DNA of 15,591 bases from JAWLCG01 sp041687295 (GTDB lineage Bacteria > Planctomycetota > Phycisphaerae > SM23-33 > FEN-1343): the NCBI GenBank assembly GCA_041687295.1, contig JAWLCG010000081.1:1-15591 (forward strand), given 5' to 3'. Shown one piece after another: positions 1-7,422 of this stretch. The notes below the pieces were generated by a model that was not told the origin of the DNA, ran no database searches, and saw nothing but the letters and a program-made list of their open reading frames with translations. How positions within the stretch are numbered: the stretch's first letter is position 1; each line of letters starts with the position of its first letter. Both the position numbers and the translations under genes were made by a program.

Positions 1-222
1 GTTTGCGCCGAGACCGGCTCCCCCGGCCATCCAGTCCCGATCAACCCACTTCTGACCCCCATCGGGCCACATCAGAGCACTGGTGAAATATCCGGGCTAG
101 GCTCCAGACTTCATTGAAGCTACCACACTTCTCCAGGGCGTCAATACAGATTCCGTCGGCGAGTCGGAAAACTACCTTACAGGAAGATCGATCCGGGGAA
201 GGGGCCTCGGCGCGCAAAAGAA
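1..222. other. Window edge, no supported gene
   Basis: I see no convincing gene here. On the minus strand a short open stretch begins at an ATG at 70-72 (MWPDGGQKWVDRDWMAGG) and runs off the left edge. Plus-strand frame 1 is also open from 1 to about 114. Either could be the end of a neighbouring gene, but 24-38 codons without a recognisable motif or ribosome binding site are not enough to call one. Confidence 0.3.
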
Positions 223-250
223 GCGGGCGGCCCCCAAAGGGACCGCCCGC
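223..250 (-). terminator. Rho-independent terminator after the PEP-CTERM gene
   Basis: The arms gcgggcgg (223-230) and ccgcccgc (243-250) are perfectly complementary and can extend inward by a CCC/GGG pairing. Read on the minus strand, the stem is followed by TTCTTTTGCG, a short T-rich run. It lies about 20 nt beyond the TAA stop at 270-272, so it fits as the terminator of that gene. Confidence 0.75.
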
Positions 251-269
251 CTCGTCGAGTCTTCGGCAG

Positions 270-887
270 TTACCGCCGACGGCGGATCAGGGCCAGGCCG
301 CCCAGGGCCAGCACGCTCAGGCTCGCCGGCTCGGGGACGAGCTGGATCAGGTCCAGGTCGATCACGCGGGCGGCCGAGTAGCTCTGCACCTGCCCGTTTT
401 CGATCGCGTTGAAGTTCTGGATCTTCACGATCAGATCCCGGTCCAGGTCCTGGTCCATGGCCAGGGCAGCCGCGTTGAGGGTGAAGTCGAACTGGAGCGG
501 GGCCCACTCGCCGCCGGTGCAGGGGGCGATCAGGACGACGTTGTTGGTCACCATAGTATGGCCCGACACCAGGATACCGGTGAACTGGAGCCGAGTGTTG
601 ACCCCATCATTCGACCGGTACCACAGGCTCACCGGCATGCTGCCCAGTTCGGCGAGGCTGGCCTGCCCGTCCCGCAGTTGGGGCGCCCAGGTGCCCCAAG
701 TGCCGAAGGAGATCTTCACGTATTTGTCACCCGAGTAGGGAGCGTCCATGCTCATGGTGCCAGGGCTCGCATTGCCGAACCCGCCAGAGCTGACCAGGTC
801 GACTTCGTCGAACAGGGTGATGGGGGCAGCCTGAACGATCCCGCACAGGCTCAGCACAGCCAGCAGAGTAAGCAGTTTCTTCGACAT
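270..887 (-). CDS. PEP-CTERM sorting-domain protein
   Basis: A 205-residue exported protein. Residues 1-20 (MSKKLLTLLAVLSLCGIVQA) form a Sec signal peptide. Residues 21-183 are a mature domain of unrecognised family. Residues 184-205 form the PEP-CTERM anchor: VPEPASL, a hydrophobic stretch (SVLALGGLAL), then IRRRR. By family knowledge an exosortase would recognise the PEP motif and process the tail; no exosortase gene lies in this window. I chose the ATG at 885-887 because GGAGGAGA sits just upstream and because it opens the signal peptide; the in-frame extension to 1247 reads through a promoter and looks like leader RNA. The domain is rich in beta-prone residues (ISFGTWGTWAPQL, LQFDFTLNAA), suggesting a sugar-binding sandwich, but this is inference. 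Confidence 0.88.
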   Translation of the reverse strand: MSKKLLTLLAVLSLCGIVQAAPITLFDEVDLVSSGGFGNASPGTMSMDAPYSGDKYVKISFGTWGTWAPQLRDGQASLAELGSMPVSLWYRSNDGVNTRLQFTGILVSGHTMVTNNVVLIAPCTGGEWAPLQFDFTLNAAALAMDQDLDRDLIVKIQNFNAIENGQVQSYSAARVIDLDLIQLVPEPASLSVLALGGLALIRRRR

Positions 888-942
888 GGTTCTCTCCTCC
901 ATCGATGTGACCCCCGCCGGCTCTGGCAGAGGCATGGCGTAA

Positions 943-994
943 GTCCCGCAACGGGGCGGGACAACCGAATAACACAGCCCGTACGTGCGGGCTG
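943..994 (-). promoter_or_regulatory. Two hairpins in the PEP-CTERM leader
   Basis: Two perfect 7-bp hairpins stand in tandem in the untranslated leader: gtcccgc/gcgggac (943-949 with 956-962) and cagcccg/cgggctg (975-981 with 988-994), each with a 6-nt loop. They lie 56-107 nt upstream of the start at 887. No known riboswitch core was recognised. A role in mRNA stability or translation is possible but unproven. Confidence 0.4.
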
Positions 995-1268
995 ACAGTT
1001 TCCAGTGGCGGGGGGGCTGCGCGACGGCTGCAGAGATCCCTCCGGGGGCCTCGCCGACACCGCACTCACGGTGCCGATGACCTGGCGGGTCCGGCTCAGG
1101 ACCTGCCCAGTCCTGGACGCAAACGGCGCAGCCCAGCGAAGGCGCCTCAAACAGCGAGGAGTACGACCTTGCGATGTCAACAGTGGAAGAAATGTAAAGC
1201 GTCTGGCAGAGACCCCAGAGAACTTCGAGTATGCCCCGAGGCCACATGAACTGCTTGACTACCCCTTT

Positions 1269-1296
1269 ACCTTACCACGGACGGCGCACCTGTCAA
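1269..1296 (-). promoter_or_regulatory. Sigma-70-like promoter for the PEP-CTERM gene
   Basis: On the minus strand a perfect TTGACA (1291-1296) is followed after 16 nt by TAAGGT (1269-1274), which is preceded by GG. Transcription would start near 1262 and give a leader of about 375 nt before the ATG at 887. The same TTGACR-N16/17-(GG)TANNNT pattern precedes three other genes in this window. Confidence 0.5.
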
Positions 1297-1365
1297 CCCG
1301 GTTTCCGGGCGGATGCGAAAGGCCTTTTGCCGGCCTCCCTCGCGCCTCAGGCAGCCGTTCCTGCC

Positions 1366-1391
1366 GCGGCACAACGCACCCGCATGTCTGA
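1366..1391 (+). repeat. Partial copy of the CAACGCACCCGCA repeat family
   Basis: The stretch gcggcacaacgcacccgca plus tgtctga matches the 3' half of the longer elements at 9001-9110, 11034-11114 and 13573-13680. The 5' half with the GCCCAC/GTGGGC hairpin is missing here. It lies just past the end of the UroD-family gene. The rest of the gap to 1437 has a 6-bp hairpin (1415-1420 with 1426-1431) right after that gene's stop, without a T-run. Confidence 0.7.
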
Positions 1392-1437
1392 TGGGCGTCC
1401 GCCCCGCCCGGTCAATCGCGCCAGACGCGATGGTCGC

Positions 1438-2517
1438 TCAGGCGTACTGCCCCCACTCCCGTGCCAGGCGGTAGACGGCCAGCACGTTCTCGGTTGGCGA
1501 GTTGTCCTGGATGGCGTGCGTCGGCGCCAGCATGTACCCGCCGCCGGGCATCATCGTCGCCAGCGTCGCGCGGACCTCGGCCTCGACGTCGGCCCGCGTG
1601 CCCCCGGCCATCGCGCCGGCCGTCGAGATGCAGCCATGGAACGCCAGCCTCTCGCCGTATCGCTCCTTGAGGTACGCGGGGCTCATGGCCTCGGCCTCGG
1701 GCTGGAGGGTGTCCACGGCCGCGATGCCCATCTCGATGAAGTCGTCGAACGCCCAGCTGCTCGAGCCGCAACTGTGGATCATCACCGGCAGGCCGTACGC
1801 CTTGGCCAGGTCCACAAACCCCTGCAGGCGAGGCCGAATGTGCTTGCGGAACAGCGCCAGGCTCATCAGCGGGCCGCGCTGCGTGCCGAGGTCCTCGCCG
1901 AGCCATAGGAAGTCGATGCCGCCTCGGGCCGCCTCCAGCGTCCGCTCGGTGATGGCCAGCTGCACGGCGTGTCGGCGGTCGATGTAGGCCAGCCCCGCCT
2001 CGTCATCGCCGGCCAGGTCCACCAGCACCTGCTCCATGGTGCGGATCATGCCGGCGCTGTTGATCGTGTCGCCCAGGCCCGCCCCGCCGGTGAAACGGGC
2101 GTAGGGGGCCAGTTGGCGGCACCGCTCGGCGACGCCGGTGTAGTCGAAGTCGTCCGGCGAGGGCATGGGCCAGGCCATCACCTCATCCACCGTCGCCTCG
2201 GCCAGCGGGTAGTCGCAGAAGTCCCAGTAGCCGCCCGACTCGTGCTCGACCCACCGCGTACGGATGCCCCACAGGTCGACCCGCCGGCCCGGCACGTCGG
2301 GGTGCAGCTTAGGGCCGCGATACGGCACGCCCACGCCGCGGAAGTCCACGCCCAGGGCCTGCATCAGCCCCTCGCCGTCGCCCTCAGCCAGGCCGAAGTG
2401 GGCCTTGAGCCGCCGATCGATCCCGCCATTGGCCGAGTAGTCCACCGGCACCCGGTCGGGCTCCTGCCGAGCCAGCGCCGCCAGCACCCGCTCCCGCGAA
2501 GTCATCGCCTGCGCCAT
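1438..2517 (-). CDS. Uroporphyrinogen decarboxylase-family protein (MtaA/CmuA-like)
   Basis: A 359-residue protein of the URO-D superfamily, whose members include haem-pathway decarboxylases and zinc-dependent methylcobamide:thiol methyltransferases. Family features seen: RERVLAALARQEPDRVPVD near the N-terminus, a HSCG motif at 248-251, FHGCIS at 293-298, and a GGGYMLAPTHAIQDNSP block at 325-341. H248, C250 and C296 fit the H-x-C...C zinc-ligand pattern of the methyltransferase branch. The substrate-binding arginine motif of true HemE near residues 20-40 is not evident, so haem synthesis is unlikely. The start at 2515-2517 has GGGAGAG upstream; the longer frame to 2604 has no supporting signal. 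It follows the sulfatase at 2622-4028 on the same strand with a 104-nt gap and is probably co-transcribed. The true substrate is unknown. Confidence 0.85.
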   Translation of the reverse strand: MAQAMTSRERVLAALARQEPDRVPVDYSANGGIDRRLKAHFGLAEGDGEGLMQALGVDFRGVGVPYRGPKLHPDVPGRRVDLWGIRTRWVEHESGGYWDFCDYPLAEATVDEVMAWPMPSPDDFDYTGVAERCRQLAPYARFTGGAGLGDTINSAGMIRTMEQVLVDLAGDDEAGLAYIDRRHAVQLAITERTLEAARGGIDFLWLGEDLGTQRGPLMSLALFRKHIRPRLQGFVDLAKAYGLPVMIHSCGSSSWAFDDFIEMGIAAVDTLQPEAEAMSPAYLKERYGERLAFHGCISTAGAMAGGTRADVEAEVRATLATMMPGGGYMLAPTHAIQDNSPTENVLAVYRLAREWGQYA

Positions 2518-2621
2518 GAAAAGCTCTCCCGTCGCCCCCCGCGACAGGCATGTTCTATCCGCCCCGGGCCGACAAGGGAAGCCATAGCTTCGCGCCCGCG
2601 ACAAGCAGCCGGCCCTACGGA

Positions 2622-4028
2622 CTACACAGACGACAGGTCCAGTCGCCTCTCCCAGAAGCGTCGGCTGTCATCCCGCTGCCGGCCTTCGAGTTCAAGCGAG
2701 AGCTGCACCAGCCGGGCCCGCAGGTCGGCCAGGAGTGGGCCCTGTGCGGGCTCGGCCGCCAGGTTGTGCTGCTCCCAGGGGTCGACCTGCAGGTCGAACA
2801 GCTGCGTGTCGCCGGCGGCATACTCAATGAGCTTGTGCCGTCCGATGCTCAGGCCGCGGATGCTGTCGCAGTAGGCCAGGTACAGCGCGTCGCGGCCCAC
2901 GGCTTCGGGCGCCTCGCCCAGGGCCGGAGCCAGGCTGCAGCCCTCCACCGACGCCGGCACGGCCAGGCCCGCCAGGTCGCACAGCGTCGGGAAGATGTCC
3001 AGCAGGTAGACCCGGTCGTCGCAGGTCCGCCCCTCGGCGATGCCCGGGCCGGCGAAGAGCAGCGGCACGCGGACGCTGTGGTCGTAGAGGCTCTGCTTGC
3101 CCATCAGCCCGTGCTGCCCGACGGCCAGGCCGTTGTCACCGGCGAAGACGACGACCGTCCGCTCCAACTCGCCGCTGGTCTCCAAGGCCGAGAGGATCCG
3201 GCCGATGGCGTCGTCGAGGTGGGTGATCATCGCGTAGTACTCGGCGATGTGCTGGCGGATGTCCGCCTCGGTGCGTGGGAAGGGCGCCAGCATCTCGTCG
3301 CGGATCCGCAGGGCCCCGGTGTCGATTGTGTGCTCCGGCTGGAAGTTCGGCGGCAGCTCGATCCGGTCCGGTTCGTACATCCGCAGGTACTTCTCCGGCA
3401 TCGACCGCGGATCGTGGGGGGCCATGAAGGACGTGTACGCGAAGAAGGGCCGACTCGTGTCCCGCCGCTGGAGGAACTCGACCGTCGCCTGCGCGAACAG
3501 GTCGGTGGAGTGCACGCCCGGGCGGATGTGGTCGACCAGGCGCTGACGGGTGTGCCGCTCGCGCTGCGGGTGGCCGATGAAGGGGCGCGCCTTGTCGTAG
3601 CGGCCCGAGGGGTCGAAGTCGCAGGCCGGCACGTTCCAATGGTCGTCCATGCCGCCGAAGAAGATCTCCGCCCCATCCGAAAAGCTGCGGGCGTAGGCGC
3701 CGGGCCCGTTGTGCCACTTGCCGGTGCCGAACGTCTGGTAGCCGCCGGCCCGCAGATGCTCGCCGAGCAGGACGTGGTCGGGGGGGATCTCCTGCCCTTC
3801 GCCCTGAATGTGGAACAGCGTTCGGCCCGTGTGCAGCATGGCCCGGCTGGGCATGCAGACCGCCCCGCTTGTGCCGCCGGGGATGTGCGCCCGCCTAAAG
3901 GCCGTACCCCGCGCCGCCAGGCGGTCGAGGTTCGGCGTGCGGATGGCCGGGTTGCCCAGCGCATGGACAGTGTCGAACCGCTGGTCGTCGGTGAACAGAA
4001 AGAGGATGTTTGGGGTTGCCTGGTCCAT
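2622..4028 (-). CDS. Formylglycine-dependent sulfatase, type I
   Basis: A 468-residue arylsulfatase-type enzyme that should hydrolyse sulfate esters, most likely on a sulfated sugar. The active-site signature CMPSRAMLHTGR lies at 58-69; C58 would be converted to formylglycine by a maturase not encoded here. Calcium and sulfate ligands are visible: D14/D15 in LFTDDQ, K104 in GTGKWH, H205 in MAPHDPR, D298/N299 in AGDNG and K311 in MGKQSLYD. A typical C-terminal subdomain ends with LFDLQVDPWEQHNLA (410-424). No signal peptide is seen: the protein starts MDQATPNILFLFTDDQ, so it may act in the cytoplasm. The start at 4026-4028 has GGGAGG ten nt upstream; an alternative ATG at 4076 lacks a comparable site. 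It heads a leftward unit with the UroD-family gene and diverges from the second sulfatase. Confidence 0.93.
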   Translation of the reverse strand: MDQATPNILFLFTDDQRFDTVHALGNPAIRTPNLDRLAARGTAFRRAHIPGGTSGAVCMPSRAMLHTGRTLFHIQGEGQEIPPDHVLLGEHLRAGGYQTFGTGKWHNGPGAYARSFSDGAEIFFGGMDDHWNVPACDFDPSGRYDKARPFIGHPQRERHTRQRLVDHIRPGVHSTDLFAQATVEFLQRRDTSRPFFAYTSFMAPHDPRSMPEKYLRMYEPDRIELPPNFQPEHTIDTGALRIRDEMLAPFPRTEADIRQHIAEYYAMITHLDDAIGRILSALETSGELERTVVVFAGDNGLAVGQHGLMGKQSLYDHSVRVPLLFAGPGIAEGRTCDDRVYLLDIFPTLCDLAGLAVPASVEGCSLAPALGEAPEAVGRDALYLAYCDSIRGLSIGRHKLIEYAAGDTQLFDLQVDPWEQHNLAAEPAQGPLLADLRARLVQLSLELEGRQRDDSRRFWERRLDLSSV

Positions 4029-4091
4029 GCGCAGAGTGCCTCCCGTGGGCGGGCCGTGCTTGATCCGCAGTACCATTGCAGAGCGTCTCGA

Positions 4092-4120
4092 AGGCTACCG
4101 GAGGCGAGCTCGTGCGTCAA
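4092..4120 (-). promoter_or_regulatory. Candidate promoter for the leftward sulfatase unit
   Basis: On the minus strand TTGACG (4115-4120) is followed after 17 nt by TAGCCT (4092-4097), which is preceded by GG. This matches the pattern before three other genes in the window. The -10 is weak by sigma-70 standards, and the site lies about 65 nt upstream of the start at 4028. Confidence 0.4.
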
Positions 4121-4246
4121 TCTCCATGCAGGCCCGAGCCGGGCACGAAGTGCCAAGGCGGCCGATGGCACGGTGGAATTGCCGGGAGAACCCGAACGCG
4201 GCCGGGTACCCCAAGGCTGATGCACACGGAACAATCCTCCCCCCCT

Positions 4247-4363
4247 GCCACCGGCAGACTCCGGGGCGTACCACATGCGGGCGGCGATCTCGTACTGCTT
4301 GGGCGCCAGCGTATCGGCGCGGACGGCCGCGTGGTAAGCTGCCTCTCGCCACGCGTCAGCAAG
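4247..4363 (-). pseudogene. Coding-like fragment between the two sulfatases
   Basis: Read on the minus strand, this stretch gives LADAWREAAYHAAVRADTLA then PKQYEIAARMWYAPESAGG. Its amphipathic, alanine-rich composition looks like the C-terminal helices of a real protein rather than random high-GC translation. The frame continues without a plausible start or family motif, and a normal stop is not reached before it overlaps the sulfatase leader. It may be the tail of a decayed gene left in the divergent intergenic region. I do not recognise the family, and it could still be a shadow frame. The rest of 4029-4395 holds no other gene. Confidence 0.3.
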
Positions 4364-4395
4364 TGCGCCAAGTGGGCCCTGAAGGACTGTAGACC

Positions 4396-5838
4396 ATGCA
4401 GAGAATCCCCTACGTCGAGGGCGTCGAGAACCGCCCCAACGTCCTGTTCCTGTTCAGCGACCAGCACAACGCCCGCTGCCTTTCGGCGGCCGGCCATCCG
4501 GACGTGCGGACGCCGCACCTGGACCGCCTGGCGGCCGAGGGGGTGCGGTTCTCCAACGCCTACGTGCAGAACACCATCTGCACGCCCAGCCGGATGAGCT
4601 ACCTGTCGGGCACCTACTGCTCGACGCACGGCTACTACGGCCTGTACGGGCCCGAGCCGGAGAACCTGACCAGCATGCACGGCTGGTTCCGCCGCCACGG
4701 GTGGCGGACCGGGGCGCTGGGCAAGCTCCACACGCCGCGCTACTGGCTGGAGCGACAGTGCCAGTACGTCTACGACGAGTTTCTCCAGCACCCCAGCTAC
4801 CTCGAGGCCCTGGGGCTGTACGAGGCCAACGACAACCGCAACTACCACCCCAACGCTGGCCGCGGCGGGGCAAGCAACCTGCCCCTGGAGCACTCCTGCG
4901 AGTGGGTGCAGGTCAAGCACTTCCGGCGGTTCCTGGACCAGCAGATCGAGCCGGCCGACCGATGCAACCACCCTGCCCCCTGGATGGCGTGGATGAGCTT
5001 CGCCCGGCCCCACCAGCCCTACACGCCCTCGGAGCCCTATGCCTCCATGTACGACCCGGCGGCCATCCACCTGCCGCCGACGGCGGAGACGGAGTCGGCC
5101 GCCCTGCGGGCCTGTCGCAGCAGCAAGAAGTACGGCCCGTTCGACGAGGCCACGCTGCGACACAACGTGGCGGCGTATCTGGGCTGCGTCTCGCAGGTCG
5201 ACGGCGCGATCGGCCTGGTGCTGGAGGCCCTGGCCGAGCGGGGACAGATGGACAACACCATCATCGTCTACGCCGCCGACCACGGCGACCACGCCGGCGA
5301 GCACGGCATGTACGAGAAGAAGGCCGGCATCAGCGCCCGGTCCATCTGCCGCACGCCGCTGATCGTGCGGTACCCGTCGAAGGTGCCGGCCGGGCGGGTG
5401 CGGGAGGAGATCGTCGAGTCGGTGGACGTCTTGCCCACCCTCTGCGAGCTGGCCGGCCTCGAGGCCCCCTCCAGCGTGCAGGGCCAGAGCATGCTGGGGC
5501 TGCTGGGCGATGAGCCGCAACCGATCCGCCCCGACGCCCTCACCGAGAACCGCCTGCGCAAGAGCCTGGCCACGCCGCGCTACCGCTACGTCGCCAACAT
5601 CGGCGATGAGCCCGACGAGCTGTACGACCTCGCCGACGACCCGTGGGAGCTGCGCAACCGCATCGACGACCCGGCCTTGGCCGACGTGGCCCGGCAGTTG
5701 GCCCGGCGCCTCCGCGAGCGCCTGGCCGAGGCCCGCCGGCCCGTCACCGCCTTCCGCGGCGGCTGGCTGAACCACCGCCACGACGAGGACGGCCGGCTGC
5801 ACCCCGACTCGGTGCGGAACCTTACCCCCTACGACTAA
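4396..5838 (+). CDS. Formylglycine-dependent sulfatase, type I (second)
   Basis: A 480-residue sulfatase and the only complete plus-strand gene here. The signature CTPSRMSYLSGTY lies at 62-74, with C62 as the formylglycine precursor. Other active-site residues visible are D22 in LFSDQH, K110 in GALGKLH, H206 in ARPHQPY, D295/H296 in AADHGDHAGEHG and K308/K309 in YEKK. The C-terminal part has DELYDLADDPWELRNR (407-422), typical of the family. It lacks an export signal (MQRIPYVEGVENRPNVLFLF), as does its divergent neighbour. GAAGGA ends 9 nt before the ATG at 4396. The two sulfatases differ clearly in sequence and around the active site, so they probably remove different sulfates from one substrate. 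A T-rich hairpin repeat 59 nt downstream should end the transcript. Confidence 0.93.
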   Translation: MQRIPYVEGVENRPNVLFLFSDQHNARCLSAAGHPDVRTPHLDRLAAEGVRFSNAYVQNTICTPSRMSYLSGTYCSTHGYYGLYGPEPENLTSMHGWFRRHGWRTGALGKLHTPRYWLERQCQYVYDEFLQHPSYLEALGLYEANDNRNYHPNAGRGGASNLPLEHSCEWVQVKHFRRFLDQQIEPADRCNHPAPWMAWMSFARPHQPYTPSEPYASMYDPAAIHLPPTAETESAALRACRSSKKYGPFDEATLRHNVAAYLGCVSQVDGAIGLVLEALAERGQMDNTIIVYAADHGDHAGEHGMYEKKAGISARSICRTPLIVRYPSKVPAGRVREEIVESVDVLPTLCELAGLEAPSSVQGQSMLGLLGDEPQPIRPDALTENRLRKSLATPRYRYVANIGDEPDELYDLADDPWELRNRIDDPALADVARQLARRLRERLAEARRPVTAFRGGWLNHRHDEDGRLHPDSVRNLTPYD

Positions 5839-5896
5839 TTGGCCGCTGATGCATGGGCTCGCCCTGCGGCTGCATTGACAAACGGATTGCCGCTGC

Positions 5897-5955
5897 AAAA
5901 CCCGGGACAGTCACCAATAGTGGGTGCCATAATAGGTGACTGTCCCGGTTTTTTC
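5897..5955 (+). repeat. 59-bp hairpin element, copy 1 (bidirectional terminator-like)
   Basis: The arms aaaacccgggacagtcacc (5897-5915) and ggtgactgtcccggtttt (from 5935) pair almost perfectly around a 19-nt centre. The plus strand ends in TTTTTTC, so the element can terminate the upstream sulfatase; the A-run on the left gives a weaker signal for the opposite strand. An identical 59-bp copy lies at 11494-11552. The size and shape suggest a REP-like or miniature mobile repeat, but no transposase of the RAYT/Y1 type is in the window. Confidence 0.85.
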
Positions 5956-5997
5956 GGGTTTTTATAGGTGACTGTCCCGGGTTTTTTTCGGGTTTTT
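5931..5997 (+). repeat. Tandem half-copies of the GGTGACTGTCCC repeat
   Basis: The right arm of the hairpin element is repeated directly: ataggtgactgtcccggttt (from 5931) and ataggtgactgtcccgggtt (from 5964), each followed by a T-run, cggg and another T-run. The period is 33 bp. The second unit lies 23 nt beyond the stop of the BNR_4 gene at 6021, so the array separates two converging genes. Confidence 0.75.
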
Positions 5998-6020
5998 CTT
6001 CGTTGGGGCCCGGGGCCGGC

Positions 6021-7316
6021 CTACCGCTTGAGGATCTCCAGGACGACCTCGGCCTCGACGGTGTTGAGGTTGTTGGATCGGTCCATTCCCCTGGCGGCCG
6101 GGACGCCGACGGTGTACATCAGCCCCAACGGCCGGCGGGGGCCGCTACGGCAGAACTCCAGGCTCGGCAGCCACTGGGCCCGCTCGTCCAGGGGCGGACG
6201 GACCAGGCGGGCCGATGCCTCCTCGCCGGCGAAGCGGATATGCACGAGCGCCGTGGCGGCCTGGCCGTACTCGTGGCGGTCGCCCGGGGCGGACGTGATA
6301 ACCGCGTCGAGCCCCTCGTCATCGCATGCCAGCGTCGCGAAGTGGGTATAGCGGTATCCCTCCAGCGGCGGTGGGGGCACATCCCGCAGCGACCACTGCG
6401 AGCCGGACAGGCTGGCCAGGCGGACGTCGCCGCCCATCGGGTTGAGCACCAACAGCCGTACCACGCCATCGGGGGTAACGACCACATTGGACAGCCCCAT
6501 CTGGTTCATGTACGAGGAGTACACCGCCCCAAAGGGTCTGGTGGGGTTGAGTTCGGTTCGCGCGTCCGACAGGCCCTCGCCCTCCACACGGTTCAGGTCG
6601 CAGGCCGGGACCGACGTCGCCAGCGGCTCGGGCCGGCCCGCCTGGTACCACAACCGGCCCGCATCCGGCGAGAAGACGTGCGAGACGCCATAGTACTTGG
6701 CCCCGTTCTCCATCGGGAGTGTGTTGGCCAGGGCAATGTGGATCGTGCCGTCAGGGCCGAGGGTCAGCGTGTTCTGCGTCCAGGTGTGCTCAAGGACGTT
6801 CACCTGGACGACCGGCCGAGGCGCCGCCCAGCCCTGCCCGGGCCGCCACTGCGCGTGCGCCACGCGGTAGGGATAGGGCGTGCCCCCCCATCCCTTGCAG
6901 CGGTAGGCCATGTGCAGGACGCCGTCCGGGCCGCACGCGATGCTCGGATAGGTCGCCCCCTCGCCGAGCGTCTCCGAGAGGCACTCCCACTGCAGGGTGT
7001 CGCCCTTCCGCACGCCGCGGTAGTGGTTGAAGGGCTCGTGGTGGCCGCTCACCACCAGGTGCACCTCGCCGGCGGGGCTCGTCACCAGGGCGGCCGTGCA
7101 GTGGTTGTCCTGCCGCTGCGGCCCGACGGGCCCCTGGCCGCGAACGGCCCCACTGGCGATATCGACCAGTGCCCATTGGTTCACACGCGACACATCCTGC
7201 CAGGTCACGACGTACGCGTCGCCCAACTGGGCGAGCTTCGGCGACATCGTGTAGGCGGTGGCACGGTCGCTGCCACGGGTGCTCAGGGTGACGCGGTCAA
7301 ACGCAGGGGTCGGCAT
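6021..7316 (-). CDS. BNR_4-type beta-propeller protein, polysaccharide-lyase-like
   Basis: A 431-residue protein resembling the BNR_4 group (seven-bladed propellers that include ulvan-lyase-like enzymes). Recognisable features are QDNHCTAAL (69-77), SGHHEPFNHYRG (90-101), YPSIACGPDGVLHMAY (123-138), TQNTLTLGPDGTIHIAL (180-196) and VVVTPDGVVRLLVL (278-291). The recurring (G/T)PDG-(V/T)-(L/I/V)-H-type turns mark propeller blades. H72, H92 and H93 could be catalytic, but I cannot place them by alignment. There is no signal peptide. The start at 7314-7316 is supported by GAGGAG six nt upstream. It follows the sialidase-like gene by 106 nt on the same strand and is probably co-transcribed. It could equally be a sugar-binding or unsaturated-glycan-processing protein. 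Confidence 0.72.
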   Translation of the reverse strand: MPTPAFDRVTLSTRGSDRATAYTMSPKLAQLGDAYVVTWQDVSRVNQWALVDIASGAVRGQGPVGPQRQDNHCTAALVTSPAGEVHLVVSGHHEPFNHYRGVRKGDTLQWECLSETLGEGATYPSIACGPDGVLHMAYRCKGWGGTPYPYRVAHAQWRPGQGWAAPRPVVQVNVLEHTWTQNTLTLGPDGTIHIALANTLPMENGAKYYGVSHVFSPDAGRLWYQAGRPEPLATSVPACDLNRVEGEGLSDARTELNPTRPFGAVYSSYMNQMGLSNVVVTPDGVVRLLVLNPMGGDVRLASLSGSQWSLRDVPPPPLEGYRYTHFATLACDDEGLDAVITSAPGDRHEYGQAATALVHIRFAGEEASARLVRPPLDERAQWLPSLEFCRSGPRRPLGLMYTVGVPAARGMDRSNNLNTVEAEVVLEILKR

Positions 7317-7396
7317 GGACGGCTCCTCAAGGTAACCGGACAGCCCGTCTATAGCAGCAGGCTGGCCAGGTCGGCATTATGTCAGCAGGCGTAAAG

Positions 7397-7414
7397 GGGT
7401 CAGGAACGTGACCC
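7397..7414. repeat. GGGTCA/TGACCC hairpin at the sialidase gene end
   Basis: The arms gggtca (7397-7402) and tgaccc (7409-7414) enclose ggaacg, eight nt beyond the stop of the upstream gene. It is short and lacks a good T-run on the minus strand. It may be a small dispersed repeat or a weak pause site within the two-gene unit. Confidence 0.35.
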
Positions 7415-7422
7415 GTTTCCCC

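Noticed and set aside
1..72. Start of a minus-strand gene running off the left edge
   Set aside because: Only 24 codons are visible, with no recognisable motif or clear ribosome binding site.
888..1268. Cyclic-di-GMP or other known riboswitch in the PEP-CTERM leader
   Set aside because: I looked for the conserved GEMM-type core words and found none; only simple hairpins are visible.
2550..4220. 556-codon plus-strand open frame opposite the first sulfatase
   Set aside because: Antisense to a sulfatase with all active-site motifs; its composition (V, Q, R, G-rich, no domain) is typical of a GC-rich shadow frame.
4117..5898. 593-codon minus-strand open frame opposite the second sulfatase
   Set aside because: Antisense to a gene with clear motifs; low-complexity valine/glycine/arginine translation with no recognisable domain.
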